From the NCBI GenBank assembly GCA_964643075.1, contig CAZXQO010000003.1, forward strand, positions 108,571 through 172,570: DNA of 64,000 nucleotides. Reading direction: 5' to 3'. This document shows positions 9,003 to 17,020 of the stretch, piece by piece (the first letter of the stretch is position 1; the number at the start of each line of letters is the position of its first letter). The stretch comes from Desulfocucumis sp964643075 (GTDB lineage Bacteria > Bacillota > Desulfotomaculia > Desulfotomaculales > Desulfocucumaceae). A program made the translations under genes and the position numbers. Under the pieces are notes generated by a model. The model searched no databases. It was not told where the DNA came from and worked only from the letters and a program-made list of their open reading frames with translations.

Positions 9003-9374
9003 TTGATAGCTGTAAACTCCACCCGCGACACCATACTGGCTGAAAGCGTGGAAAGGGCGAGCAGCTTTCTGGCACGGCTGCGAGGGCTGATAGGCAGGGC
9101 AGAACTACCCCCGGGCCGGGGACTGCTGCTGGAACCCTGCCGGTCGGTGCACACCTGTTTCATGCGTTTCCCCATTGATGTTATTTTTTTAAACAAGGAG
9201 GGGAAAATGGTTTATCTTGCCGTTGGAATGAGACCTTATAATGCTACTCCCTATATCAAAAGAGCGCACCGGGTTCTGGAACTGCCTGCGGGAACCCTGT
9301 CCCGCTCCGGCTCGGTGCTGGGAGACACTGTGAAATTTTTTACGGGGGGATATCCGGATGAAAAAGAAAAATAG
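9003..9374 (+). CDS. DUF192 family protein
   Basis: A protein of about 123 residues with the DUF192 pattern: RASSFLARLRGLIGRAELPPGRGLLL, then CRSVHTCFMRFPIDVIFLNKEG and AHRVLELPAGT. The biochemical function of the family is unsettled. Genes of this family often sit at the end of Tad loci in Gram-positive and deltaproteobacterial genomes. TTG 9003 with GAGGGA upstream is preferred; ATG 8976, overlapping tadC by 17 bases, is possible. It overlaps the next gene by 17 bases, so the two are probably co-translated. Confidence 0.85.
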   Translation: MIAVNSTRDTILAESVERASSFLARLRGLIGRAELPPGRGLLLEPCRSVHTCFMRFPIDVIFLNKEGKMVYLAVGMRPYNATPYIKRAHRVLELPAGTLSRSGSVLGDTVKFFTGGYPDEKEK

Positions 9375-10332
9375 CATAGCAAAGCAAAAAAATTCTTCCC
9401 TAACGTTCAAAGTTGGGCTCGCCATTTCCCTGCTCATAATTTTCCTCATGTCGGCAGTGGGCGCCGCCAATTATTACCGGACCAGAACGACCCTGGAAAA
9501 CCAGGTGCTGGACAAAGGCTGGAGCATAGTAAGCACCGGCGCCGCCTTCGCTAAAGAATACTTACGGTCCGGCAGCCCGGCCCTGCCGGCGGAATTCCTG
9601 GCCAATATTAAAGCAGTGCCCAACGTCAATTATATAATGGTCATGGACAAGGGCGGACGGGTAATAAACCATACCGACCCCTTTTATAACGGACGCAATT
9701 CCGGCATTAGCCTGCCGGAGAAGCCTATGGCCCGGAAACACACCGATAAAACGGGTGCGCCGGGAATAGATTTTGTTGCTCCGGTTGTAACCGCAGACGG
9801 ACAGACAATCGGATATTTTTCTCTGGGCCTTAATACCACCGGCGATGAGGCCATGTTAAAAAATCTTCTCTACAATATGATTTCCATAACTTCAGCGGCG
9901 GTTATCGCCGGATTGTTCCTGGCCATGGCGCTTACCAGAAGAATATTAAGAAAACCCATCCAGGATTTGATGAATGCCACGGAACACATTGCCGCCGGGG
10001 ATTTCGCCCATCAGGTCAAAGTGCATAACTTCGATGAATTAGGCAGGCTGGCCACAGCCTTTAATACCATGACCGGTCATCTGGGCAATCTTTTCCGTTC
10101 CGTTCAGGCCAGTGCAGCGGAAATTACCAAATCCAGCCAGATTATCATCAGCCGGGCTGAGAATTTCAAGCAAACCATAGAGGGTGAAACATTGCTGTCC
10201 GGCAGCCAGAGCGGTATTGAAGGGGGTAATTCCAGTCAGGTAGAAAATCTTCAGGAAATAACATCCACAGCCCGCAGGATGGCCCGCCTGGTAGACAGGC
10301 TCAACAGCCTTTCCCTGCAGTTCAAAGTTTAG
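9358..10332 (+). CDS. Membrane sensor with extracytoplasmic domain and HAMP, no output domain
   Basis: A 324-residue protein: transmembrane helix about 18-40, an extracytoplasmic region about 41-170 of single-Cache type (VPNVNYIMVMDKGGRVINHTDP, GQTIGYFSLGLNT), a second helix about 178-200, a HAMP domain about 200-252 (KPIQDLMNATEHIAAGDF, NFDELGRLATAFNTM), then about 70 residues of predicted coiled coil. No kinase, methyl-accepting, cyclase or other output domain follows. The next gene group is a soluble DegS-like kinase with a long coiled-coil N terminus, so this may be its separate sensory subunit. That link is inference. Confidence 0.8.
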   Translation: MKKKNSIAKQKNSSLTFKVGLAISLLIIFLMSAVGAANYYRTRTTLENQVLDKGWSIVSTGAAFAKEYLRSGSPALPAEFLANIKAVPNVNYIMVMDKGGRVINHTDPFYNGRNSGISLPEKPMARKHTDKTGAPGIDFVAPVVTADGQTIGYFSLGLNTTGDEAMLKNLLYNMISITSAAVIAGLFLAMALTRRILRKPIQDLMNATEHIAAGDFAHQVKVHNFDELGRLATAFNTMTGHLGNLFRSVQASAAEITKSSQIIISRAENFKQTIEGETLLSGSQSGIEGGNSSQVENLQEITSTARRMARLVDRLNSLSLQFKV

Positions 10333-10337
10333 TGAAG

Positions 10338-10528
10338 CCACCCGCTACGCCACGGGGAAGGTTCCATCGTCTTTCCGATTAAGGTATGGGGACACACCTC
10401 CATTTGGAGCTTGGCTTTGGAGTCGGAGGAATGTCCCCGATTCTATCGCTGCGCTTCGGGGACATACGTTGGGGACATTCCTCTGAAAGAGGTGTGTCCC
10501 CGTACCTTATAACCGTCCCCATGGCTCC
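10338..10528 (+). repeat. Composite palindromic repeat before the DegS-like gene
   Basis: 10471-10528 is the inverted copy of 5333-5390. 10391-10435 holds a variant (GGGGACACACCTCC and GGAGGAATGTCCCC around a diverged centre). CGCTGCGCTTCGGGGA (about 10447-10462) is the reverse complement of the element near 5395 and 6990. The whole stretch can fold into several strong stems. No gene is seen between 10333 and 10661. Confidence 0.8.
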
Positions 10529-10661
10529 GCTAAGGGATTTTATTTTTTTAACCTGATTCGTTCAGCCGGAAATGAACAGGTTTTAAGCTAACGCAGGATA
10601 TGGGTGCTTCTTTGTAGAATAATATTGCAATGCAAGTAAAATTATCATATTGAGGTGGCCT

Positions 10662-11816
10662 ATGTCATCCGAAGTTGAAATGCTGGATAAGGTTCTCAAG
10701 GATACCATTGCCGCCATAGACAACGGGAAAAGACAAATATTCGATATAGCCGAGCATTCCAGGACGGAATACAACCGCCTGGAAGAAGAGCTAATAGAAG
10801 TAAAAACAGCCGTTGCTGAACTGATCGACGCAGTGGACATACTGCTGAAAGAGGATAAAAAAGCCCGCCGGCGACTGGCTGAAGTCAGTAAAAATTTTAA
10901 GGTATTTAAAGAGGTGGACATAAGAAAGGCCTACGAAGAGGCACAAAATAAAAAGCTTGAGCTGGCCGGTTTGAAAAGCAAGGAAAATCTGCTCAGAACC
11001 AAAAGAGATTACCTGGAAGCCAGCCTCCGCAAAATGAAAAACTTGCTAAACAAGGCGGAAAATCTTGCCTCCCATCTTACAGCGGTAACCAACTATCTAA
11101 GCAACGCCCTGACCGATGTCAACTCCAGATTTATGGAACTGGAGCAGATTCAAAAGCTGGGAGTAAACATTATCAGGGCACAGGAAGAAGAAAGACGCAA
11201 AGTAGCCCGGGACATACATGACGGCCCCGCCCAGCTCTTGGCAAATATCATTATGAGAACGGAATACTGCCTGAAACTAATAGACATAGATCAAACCGGT
11301 GTGCGGGAAGAACTGGTGGCACTCCAGAAAATGGTTCGGCAAAGCCTGCAGGATGTACGCAAAATAATATTCGACCTGCGCCCCATGGTTCTTGACGACC
11401 TGGGGCTTATACCGGCTATCAACCAGTACCTGGATGAATTTCAAATACAATACGGTCTAATGGTGGAAGCCGTAATCATCGGCGAATCCAAGCGGTTTAA
11501 CATGCCCGTGGAAGTGGCTCTTTTCAGGATAGTTCAGGAGACTCTCAGCAACATAAAAAAACATGCCGGGGCCAAACGAGTTATGGTAAAAATTGAACTT
11601 CTTCCACAGAAAATTCTCCTGATTATAAGAGATGACGGAAGAGGATTCAACCTGCAGGAAGTTTTAGCCGATAAGAAAAGAGAAGGTTACGGGTTAATCG
11701 GCATAAGGGAAAGAATCCAGCTACTAAACGGTAAACTGGTGATCAACACCGCCCCCGGCCAGGGCACCGTAATAAATATATCCATGCCGCTGGAAGAGGA
11801 GAATGCGGAGAGGTGA
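10662..11816 (+). CDS. DegS-like cytoplasmic sensor histidine kinase
   Basis: A 384-residue kinase without membrane segments. Residues 1-170 are charged, heptad-rich coiled coil. The HisKA_3 dimerisation domain follows (EEERRKVARDIHDGPAQLL, phospho-acceptor His near 186) and then HATPase_c (FRIVQETLSNIKKHA, IIRDDGRGF, GYGLIGIRERIQLL). This is the DegS/LiaS-type layout. ATG 10662 follows TGAGGTGG; a TTG at 10650 is rejected. It lies directly upstream of the DegU-like gene at 11821. The kinase tail at 1-100 belongs to a paralogue. Confidence 0.93.
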   Translation: MSSEVEMLDKVLKDTIAAIDNGKRQIFDIAEHSRTEYNRLEEELIEVKTAVAELIDAVDILLKEDKKARRRLAEVSKNFKVFKEVDIRKAYEEAQNKKLELAGLKSKENLLRTKRDYLEASLRKMKNLLNKAENLASHLTAVTNYLSNALTDVNSRFMELEQIQKLGVNIIRAQEEERRKVARDIHDGPAQLLANIIMRTEYCLKLIDIDQTGVREELVALQKMVRQSLQDVRKIIFDLRPMVLDDLGLIPAINQYLDEFQIQYGLMVEAVIIGESKRFNMPVEVALFRIVQETLSNIKKHAGAKRVMVKIELLPQKILLIIRDDGRGFNLQEVLADKKREGYGLIGIRERIQLLNGKLVINTAPGQGTVINISMPLEEENAER

Positions 11817-11820
11817 GAGG

Positions 11821-12483
11821 ATGGCTTTAATTAAGGTTATTATTGTTGACGACCACGCCCTGATCAGAGAAGGCATTACCAAAATACTGTCACTGGAAAA
11901 AGACATTGAAGTGGCCGGCGAAGCCGGCAGCGGGGCCGAGGCCGTAGAATTGGCCCATAAGATTAATGCTGACATCATTCTTATGGATATCAACATGCCC
12001 GGCATGAGCGGTGTGGAGGCCTGTAAAATAATCAAAAGGGGAAAACCGGACTTGGGAGTAATCGCCCTCACCATACACGACCAGGAGGAATATTTATTTG
12101 AATTTATCCGGTCCGGGGCGTCAGCCTACCTTTTAAAAGATGTAAGCCCGGACCAGTTGGTAGATACCATAAGGGGTGTAGCCAACGGCGAATCTTTCAT
12201 ACCTCCGAAGTTAATGAGCAGGGTGTTTCATGAAATTAACAGGCTTTCCGAACCCCCCCAAAGCTATAGCCGGGATGATAATGACGATCTGCTGACACCC
12301 AGGGAAATAGAGGTTTTAAGATTGGTGGCCCATGGAGAATCAAACAGATCCATAGCCAAAAACCTGTATATAAGCGAAAAAACGGTAAAGAACCATCTTT
12401 ACCGTATTTTCCAGAAGCTTGAGGTAGATGACCGCACCCAGGCGGCCCTCTATGCAGTTAAATCCAAATTAGTTAGTCTTTAA
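11821..12483 (+). CDS. NarL/DegU-family response regulator (second copy)
   Basis: A 220-residue regulator with receiver (Asp56 in LMDINMPGMSGVEA; LLKDVSP) and LuxR helix-turn-helix (LTPREIEVLRLVAHGESNRSIA, ISEKTVKNHLYRIFQKLEVDDRTQAALYA). It is closely similar along its length to the regulator at 120-779. GGAGAGGTGAGAGG precedes ATG 11821; ATG 11803, inside the kinase gene, is less likely. The DegS/DegU-like pair here and the one at the left edge flank the Tad genes. Confidence 0.93.
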   Translation: MALIKVIIVDDHALIREGITKILSLEKDIEVAGEAGSGAEAVELAHKINADIILMDINMPGMSGVEACKIIKRGKPDLGVIALTIHDQEEYLFEFIRSGASAYLLKDVSPDQLVDTIRGVANGESFIPPKLMSRVFHEINRLSEPPQSYSRDDNDDLLTPREIEVLRLVAHGESNRSIAKNLYISEKTVKNHLYRIFQKLEVDDRTQAALYAVKSKLVSL

Positions 12484-12498
12484 CGTATCAAGGCAATA

Positions 12499-13590
12499 TT
12501 ATACATTGAACCTGAAGTTGATAATATCCCCGTCCAGTACAACATAATCCTTGCCTTCTAGCCGGGCTAGACCCTTCTCCTTTACTCCGGCCATGGAACC
12601 GGCTTCAACCAAATCGTCATATTTGACGACTTCCGCCCGGATAAAGCCCCTTTCTATATCTGAGTGAATTTTACCGGCGGCTTTTTTGGCCTCCGTGCCC
12701 CGGTGGATAGTCCAGGCCTTGACCTCATCCTCACCAACGGTGAAAAATGACATCAGCCCCAGGATGTCGTAGGCTGCCAGTGCCAGCCTTTCCACGCCCA
12801 GTTCCGTAAGACCCAGGTCGGTCATGAACATTTCCCTGTCCTCCGGCGGGAGCTCGCTGATTTCGGCTTCCATCAGACCGCAAACCTCAATAGATTTTAT
12901 CCCCCTGGCAGCAGCAAGCTCCTCTATACCCTTCTTACCGGGATAATTCCCGGATTTGAACTGCTCTTCATCGGTGTTAATGACAAGAATAACCTTTTTT
13001 TCAGTAAGGAAATTATAGTTGACCAGTAATTCCTTCTCTTCGTTGCTCAATTCCAGCCTATGCAAGGGAATCTCATTTTCCAGGGAGGCGAAGCATTTTT
13101 TCAGCACCTGCAGTTCCGCTGCATTTTCCTTGGTAATCTTTTTGCCGCCCTCTATGCGGAGAATCCTTTTTTCAATGAGTTCCATGTCGGCAAAAAGCAG
13201 TTCCATGTCTATGGTTTCAATATCCTTTAAAGGATCGATTTCCCCGTCCACATGCAGCACGTCGTTGTTTTGAAAAGCCCTCACCACGTGAATCAGCAAG
13301 TCGGCATTCCTGATGCCGTCCAGAAACTGGTTGCCCACTCCCTTGCCCTGACTGGAGCCACGCACCAGGCCGGGCACATCACTAAACTGAACCTGCGCGT
13401 ATAAGGTACGCCTTGGTTTGAACAGGCCGGTGAGAAAATCTACCCGGCGGTCAGGAACCCGGGCCATGCTCACGTTGGTTTCGGTCTTGCCGGACAGAAA
13501 ATTGGAGGTCTCCGCCCCGGCATTGGTAATCAGGTTAAATACCGTGGTTTTGCCCACCATTGGAAGGCCGATAATCCCTGCTGTTAACAT
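12499..13590 (-). CDS. ychF: YchF/OLA1-type P-loop ATPase
   Basis: About 363 residues. The G1 motif is GLPMVGKTT, G3 is DVPGL, and the G4-like motif is NTDE, fitting the NxxE variant that gives YchF its ATP preference. A C-terminal TGS-like region ends in KDYVVLDGDIINFRFNV. Several canonical YchF residues are altered (family G1 is usually NVGKST), so it is a divergent member, possibly not the only copy in the genome. Family members bind the ribosome and affect stress responses. ATG 13590 is chosen; GTG 13602 and ATG 13599 are also possible. It converges with the DegU-like gene. Confidence 0.85.
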   Translation of the reverse strand: MLTAGIIGLPMVGKTTVFNLITNAGAETSNFLSGKTETNVSMARVPDRRVDFLTGLFKPRRTLYAQVQFSDVPGLVRGSSQGKGVGNQFLDGIRNADLLIHVVRAFQNNDVLHVDGEIDPLKDIETIDMELLFADMELIEKRILRIEGGKKITKENAAELQVLKKCFASLENEIPLHRLELSNEEKELLVNYNFLTEKKVILVINTDEEQFKSGNYPGKKGIEELAAARGIKSIEVCGLMEAEISELPPEDREMFMTDLGLTELGVERLALAAYDILGLMSFFTVGEDEVKAWTIHRGTEAKKAAGKIHSDIERGFIRAEVVKYDDLVEAGSMAGVKEKGLARLEGKDYVVLDGDIINFRFNV

Positions 13591-13672
13591 ATATAACATC
13601 ACCCGCTACATTTTAACAGAAAAAGACCGGGCAAACAATAACCCGGTATTCGACCTGCCGTTCCATATGTAA

Positions 13673-14500
13673 TTATAAACTTCTCAATTTGTACAGGTCG
13701 GTCCGGCGGTGCGCCAGCAGCGGAAGTTCACTCCTTATCTTATCTATCATGGTAAAATCAAGAGCTGCCGTCAATACCTCTTCCCCGGAGCCTGCCCGGG
13801 CCACCAACCCGCCCCAGGGATCCACCATCATGGAGTGTCCGTAGGCGACATATCCGGCTGAAACATCCCTGGCCGGGGAAGCTGCCACCACAAATAACTG
13901 GTTATCCACCGCCCGGGTTCGGAACACCAAATCCCAGTGGGCGGGACCGGTGGTCATATTAAAGGCCGCCGGCACAACAATAATTTTTGCCCCTTGCAGG
14001 GCCATTAGCCTGATTAATTCCGGAAACCTTATGTCGTAGCAGATGACTACCCCCAGTGGGCCGAATGCGGTGGGCACCACGGTAATTTTTTCTCCCGGCC
14101 CCAGGGTGCTTGATTCTTTAACCCGAATTCCCCCCGGCAGTTCCACGTCAAAAAGGTGAATCTTACGATGCCGGCCCAGAAGGGAGCCGTCCGGCCCGAA
14201 AATATAACTGGCATTGTATACACGCTCACCTTCCCGCTCCGGCACGGACCCACCCACCAGATAGATACCCTCTTCTTCGGCCGCGGATGACAACATGCTG
14301 AAAGTTACACCGCCGGGATAGGTTTCCGCGAACCCGGGAAAAGCTTCGGCCCGGTACGGGCAGTTGAACATCTCCGGCAGCACCACCAGTCGTGCCCCCT
14401 GTTCCGCCGCCTGACCGATCATAGCCCTGGCTTTTTTTATGTTGGCCGCCTTATCCTCACTAACATTTAGCTGGCATACGGCAACTTCTATACCGTTCAA
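13673..14500 (-). CDS. Carbon-nitrogen hydrolase (nitrilase superfamily, omega-amidase-like)
   Basis: A 275-residue enzyme with the Glu-Lys-Cys triad: Glu in LVVLPEMFNCPY, Lys in HRKIHLFDVE and Cys in GVVICYDIRFPEL. The LFDVELPGG region and overall length fit the Nit2/omega-amidase branch, which hydrolyses alpha-ketoglutaramate or similar amides; the exact substrate cannot be read from sequence. It starts at TTG 14500 behind GGAGGAGGCGG and nearly touches the upstream gene, so the two are co-transcribed. Confidence 0.88.
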   Translation of the reverse strand: MNGIEVAVCQLNVSEDKAANIKKARAMIGQAAEQGARLVVLPEMFNCPYRAEAFPGFAETYPGGVTFSMLSSAAEEEGIYLVGGSVPEREGERVYNASYIFGPDGSLLGRHRKIHLFDVELPGGIRVKESSTLGPGEKITVVPTAFGPLGVVICYDIRFPELIRLMALQGAKIIVVPAAFNMTTGPAHWDLVFRTRAVDNQLFVVAASPARDVSAGYVAYGHSMMVDPWGGLVARAGSGEEVLTAALDFTMIDKIRSELPLLAHRRTDLYKLRSL

Positions 14501-14503
14501 CCG

Positions 14504-15163
14504 TCACCGCCTCCTCCTGCCCCCACGGGGACCCATGATCTCCGCCAGGATTATGCCCGACTGGATATTCCGTGGTGTAAGCAATCTGGCCAGGTTTTGC
14601 CGGCAATAGCCGGGCTCCTTTTGCCGCCGGACAGGTGCTTCCGCTACCTCACTGTATCCCGTGTCTTCAGTGCAGGGCAATCCGTCACCCCCGTCAAGAG
14701 CGCAGCGTCGCCCCTCCCTGTCAACGGCCATATACTTCTGACGCCGGCGGTGCCCGGCATCAGCACCGGCGCGGCCCTGTTCCTCCTCAATCCCACTTTC
14801 CTCTTTTTCCCGAAGTTTTTCCGGTATATTAACAGAACCATCATTTTCCCGGTAAACGGTGTCAGCTTCCCCGGCTTTACTGGCGGTTTCTGCCGGCGTA
14901 TGAGATGGTTCCTCGCCCCGGGACACAGGAACTTCACCCCAGCCTGACTCTGGAGGGGCAGGAGAAGTATCCCGGGGCCGGGACCATGGCCCGGCAATGG
15001 GTCCATCGTCGTTTTGTTCCGCCAGCACGGGGCCGCTGCTGGTTCCCTCCGGCCTGCGGTAGTTCCCGGAAATAGGCTGCGGCTCCCGGGGCAGCCTATT
15101 CCCGGCACGGCTAAGCATCCTGTAAACCATATAGATTACAAAAATGAGCCAGAAATATTTCAT
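14504..15163 (-). CDS. Membrane-anchored hypothetical protein, low-complexity
   Basis: 219 residues, not recognised. A single N-terminal helix (MKYFWLIFVIYMVYRML) is followed by a long acidic and proline/glycine-rich cytoplasmic or wall-side region. The end is basic: LARLLTPRNIQSGIILAEIMGPRGGRRRR. The conserved-looking part is this C-terminal 25 residues. It lies between floA and the amidase with short gaps and may work with FloA at the membrane; that is only positional. GGGAGCTGGCAAG precedes the ATG. Confidence 0.75.
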   Translation of the reverse strand: MKYFWLIFVIYMVYRMLSRAGNRLPREPQPISGNYRRPEGTSSGPVLAEQNDDGPIAGPWSRPRDTSPAPPESGWGEVPVSRGEEPSHTPAETASKAGEADTVYRENDGSVNIPEKLREKEESGIEEEQGRAGADAGHRRRQKYMAVDREGRRCALDGGDGLPCTEDTGYSEVAEAPVRRQKEPGYCRQNLARLLTPRNIQSGIILAEIMGPRGGRRRR

Positions 15164-15175
15164 CTTGCCAGCTCC

Positions 15176-16180
15176 CTATTTGCCGTCCAACGGCGTTTTA
15201 CCCCGTTCGGAGGTACCGCTGTCCACTTTGGATATGCTTTGCCGCATATTGGTGTCAGCCAGCAGATTCTGCATATTGTAATAATCCATTACACCCAGTT
15301 TGCCCTGGCGCAAGGCATCTGCCATAGCCCGGGGAACATCGGCCTCGGCATCCACCACCTTGGCCTTCATTTCTTCCACCGCTGCCTTCATTTCCTGCTC
15401 TTTGGCCACCGCCATGGCCCGCCTTTCCTCAGCCTTGGCCTGGGCTATACGCTTGTCGGCCTCAGCCTGGTCGGTCTGCAGTTGAGCACCGATATTTCTG
15501 CCCACATCGACATCAGCTATGTCTATAGACAGAATCTCAAAGGCCGTTCCCGCATCAAGGCCTTTTCCCAGCACCGTGCGGGAGATGGAGTCGGGGTTTT
15601 CCAGTACATGTTTGTGCGTGTCCGAGCTGCCCACTGTAGTTACCACACCCTCGCCCACCCTGGCCAGAATGGTTTCCTCACCGGCGCCGCCCACCAGCCG
15701 ATCGATATTCGCCCGCACCGTAACCCGGGCCACCACCTTTACCTCGATGCCGTTTTTGGCCACAGCGGATACCAGCGGTGTCTGAATTACCTTGGGATTA
15801 ACGCTCATCTGAACGGCTTCCAGCACGTTCCTACCGGCCAGATCTATAGCCGCAGCCCGCTCAAAGCCCAGAGGGATGGCCGCCCTTTCGGCGGCAATAA
15901 GGGCGTTAATAACCCGGTCGACATTACCGCCCGCCAGATAGTGCGCCTCCAGTTGGTTTCCAGTCACATCCAGCCCTGCTTTGACAGCTTTGATCAGCGG
16001 GCCGACAATCTGAGCCGGGGGTACCCGGCGCAGCCTCATACCAACCAGAGTAAAAATCCCTATACGCACGCCGGCGGCCTGGGCCGAAATCCACAACCCC
16101 ACCGGTATGAAGGAAAAGACTACAGCCACGGCTATAAGTATAAGTAAGATAAAAATAATTGAAGAGGTAAAATACCACAT
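15176..16180 (-). CDS. floA: Flotillin-like protein FloA
   Basis: About 334 residues, the usual FloA (YqfA) length. An N-terminal hydrophobic segment is followed by the family signature FSFIPVGLWISAQAAGVRIG and LVGMRLRRVPP, an SPFH-like domain (NPKVIQTPLVSAVAKNGIEVKVVARVTVRANIDRLVGG) and a coiled coil rich in Ala, Glu and Lys (AQAKAEERRAMAVAKEQEMKAAVEEM). It organises membrane microdomains. Start alternatives are TTG 16189 and ATG 16180; GGAGG at 16194-16198 is 4 and 13 bases away. No NfeD-like partner is adjacent. Confidence 0.92.
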   Translation of the reverse strand: MWYFTSSIIFILLILIAVAVVFSFIPVGLWISAQAAGVRIGIFTLVGMRLRRVPPAQIVGPLIKAVKAGLDVTGNQLEAHYLAGGNVDRVINALIAAERAAIPLGFERAAAIDLAGRNVLEAVQMSVNPKVIQTPLVSAVAKNGIEVKVVARVTVRANIDRLVGGAGEETILARVGEGVVTTVGSSDTHKHVLENPDSISRTVLGKGLDAGTAFEILSIDIADVDVGRNIGAQLQTDQAEADKRIAQAKAEERRAMAVAKEQEMKAAVEEMKAKVVDAEADVPRAMADALRQGKLGVMDYYNMQNLLADTNMRQSISKVDSGTSERGKTPLDGK

Positions 16181-16325
16181 ATGGATCAAAACACCTCCGA
16201 ATATTAAAATAGTTCCACCTGAAAACGCCCCACCACAACCCTGAAACGGTTTCAGGGTGAACACACTAACTTAAGTTTATAGTAAAATGGCTTATTTGTC
16301 CAATTTTACTATCCATAAATTACCA

Positions 16326-16764
16326 GTATATAAGACTCAGAATTGTTTATACTACAATCATCAGGGTTCGTAATGGCCGAGCCAAGATTGTTACAGGGTC
16401 TGAAAAGGCTCTGTGATAGTCGGCCAAAGATTAATATCGGGTTAAAACCAGCTCGGTATTAGTCGGCGGGCAGACTGATGTATGTTCCGGCAGGCTATAT
16501 TGCAGTCCGAACGATTGCAATATGGTCGTAAGGGATGTACATTGGTCGAGCTAAGATTATCATGGGTTCCGAATTATTTTAATCTATTGCGGTTAGTTTT
16601 AGGTTAGTATTGAGGTCTGTAACAGTCGAAAGATTGTTACCGGCTTCTAAGGTATCCATGATAGTCAAGCAAAGATTATTATGGGTGTCGTAATGGTCTA
16701 TAATAGCCGAAAGGTTATTGTGGGCTATGCAGATACTCATAGTAGTTGTAGCGTAGGTCACTAC
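16326..16764 (+). ncRNA. Candidate structured RNA: tandem array of about 11 hairpins
   Basis: A run of diverged hairpins with starts near 16326, 16370, 16412, 16456, 16497, 16540, 16575, 16619, 16657, 16700 and 16742, spaced 35-45 nt. Stems are 8-11 bp. Examples: arms GUAACAGUC/GAUUGUUAC (16619-16640) and AUAAUAGCC/GGUUAUUGU (16700-16721) both close GAAA loops; AUAUUGCAGUC/GAUUGCAAUAU is at 16497-16523; CAUGAUAGUC/GAUUAUUAUG is at 16657-16683. The inner stem is usually GUC/GAU, while outer pairs differ between units but still pair. Linkers often begin GGG(U)UC. An intrinsic terminator follows on the plus strand. No known family is recognised; a palindromic DNA-binding array is the alternative. 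Units at 16326, 16575 and 16742 are weaker. Confidence 0.55.
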
Positions 16765-16777
16765 GGGCTCTGAACAG

Positions 16778-16816
16778 AAAGCCTCTTCAAACTTAGGTTT
16801 GAAGAGGCTTTCTTTA
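16778..16816 (+). terminator. Strong Rho-independent terminator after the hairpin array
   Basis: Perfect 15-bp stem AAAGCCTCTTCAAAC / GTTTGAAGAGGCTTT with a 4-base loop, followed by CTTTATTTA. Its polarity supports plus-strand transcription of the preceding array. The remaining 200 bases before 17021 are AT-rich and presumably hold the kinase promoter. Confidence 0.85.
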
Positions 16817-17020
16817 TTTACTTACTGATCGATACTAATAAATTTGATTACTGTGTAAATCCTCCAGAGATATTTTTCTGGAATTATTAAATATTTAATA
16901 GAACTATCACCAAATACAGATAGCTTATTATACACAATTCGAAATAATGTTCACCTGTCTTGCCATTAACAATAATACCTCTTATAATAAATTGCGGATG
17001 ATAAAAATGAGGTGAAAATC

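Noticed and set aside
15014..16147. Long plus-strand frame of 377 codons
   Set aside because: It is antisense to floA and its neighbour, has no ribosome site, and shows no recognisable domain; the minus-strand frames encode clear families.
16579..16761. Minus-strand 60-residue frame with a repeated NNLS-like pattern
   Set aside because: The repetition is a by-product of the palindromic hairpin units; there is no ribosome site, and stops break the pattern outside.
16326..16764. CRISPR array
   Set aside because: Period is regular, but the units are diverged hairpins without an identical direct repeat or unique spacers, and no cas genes are nearby.
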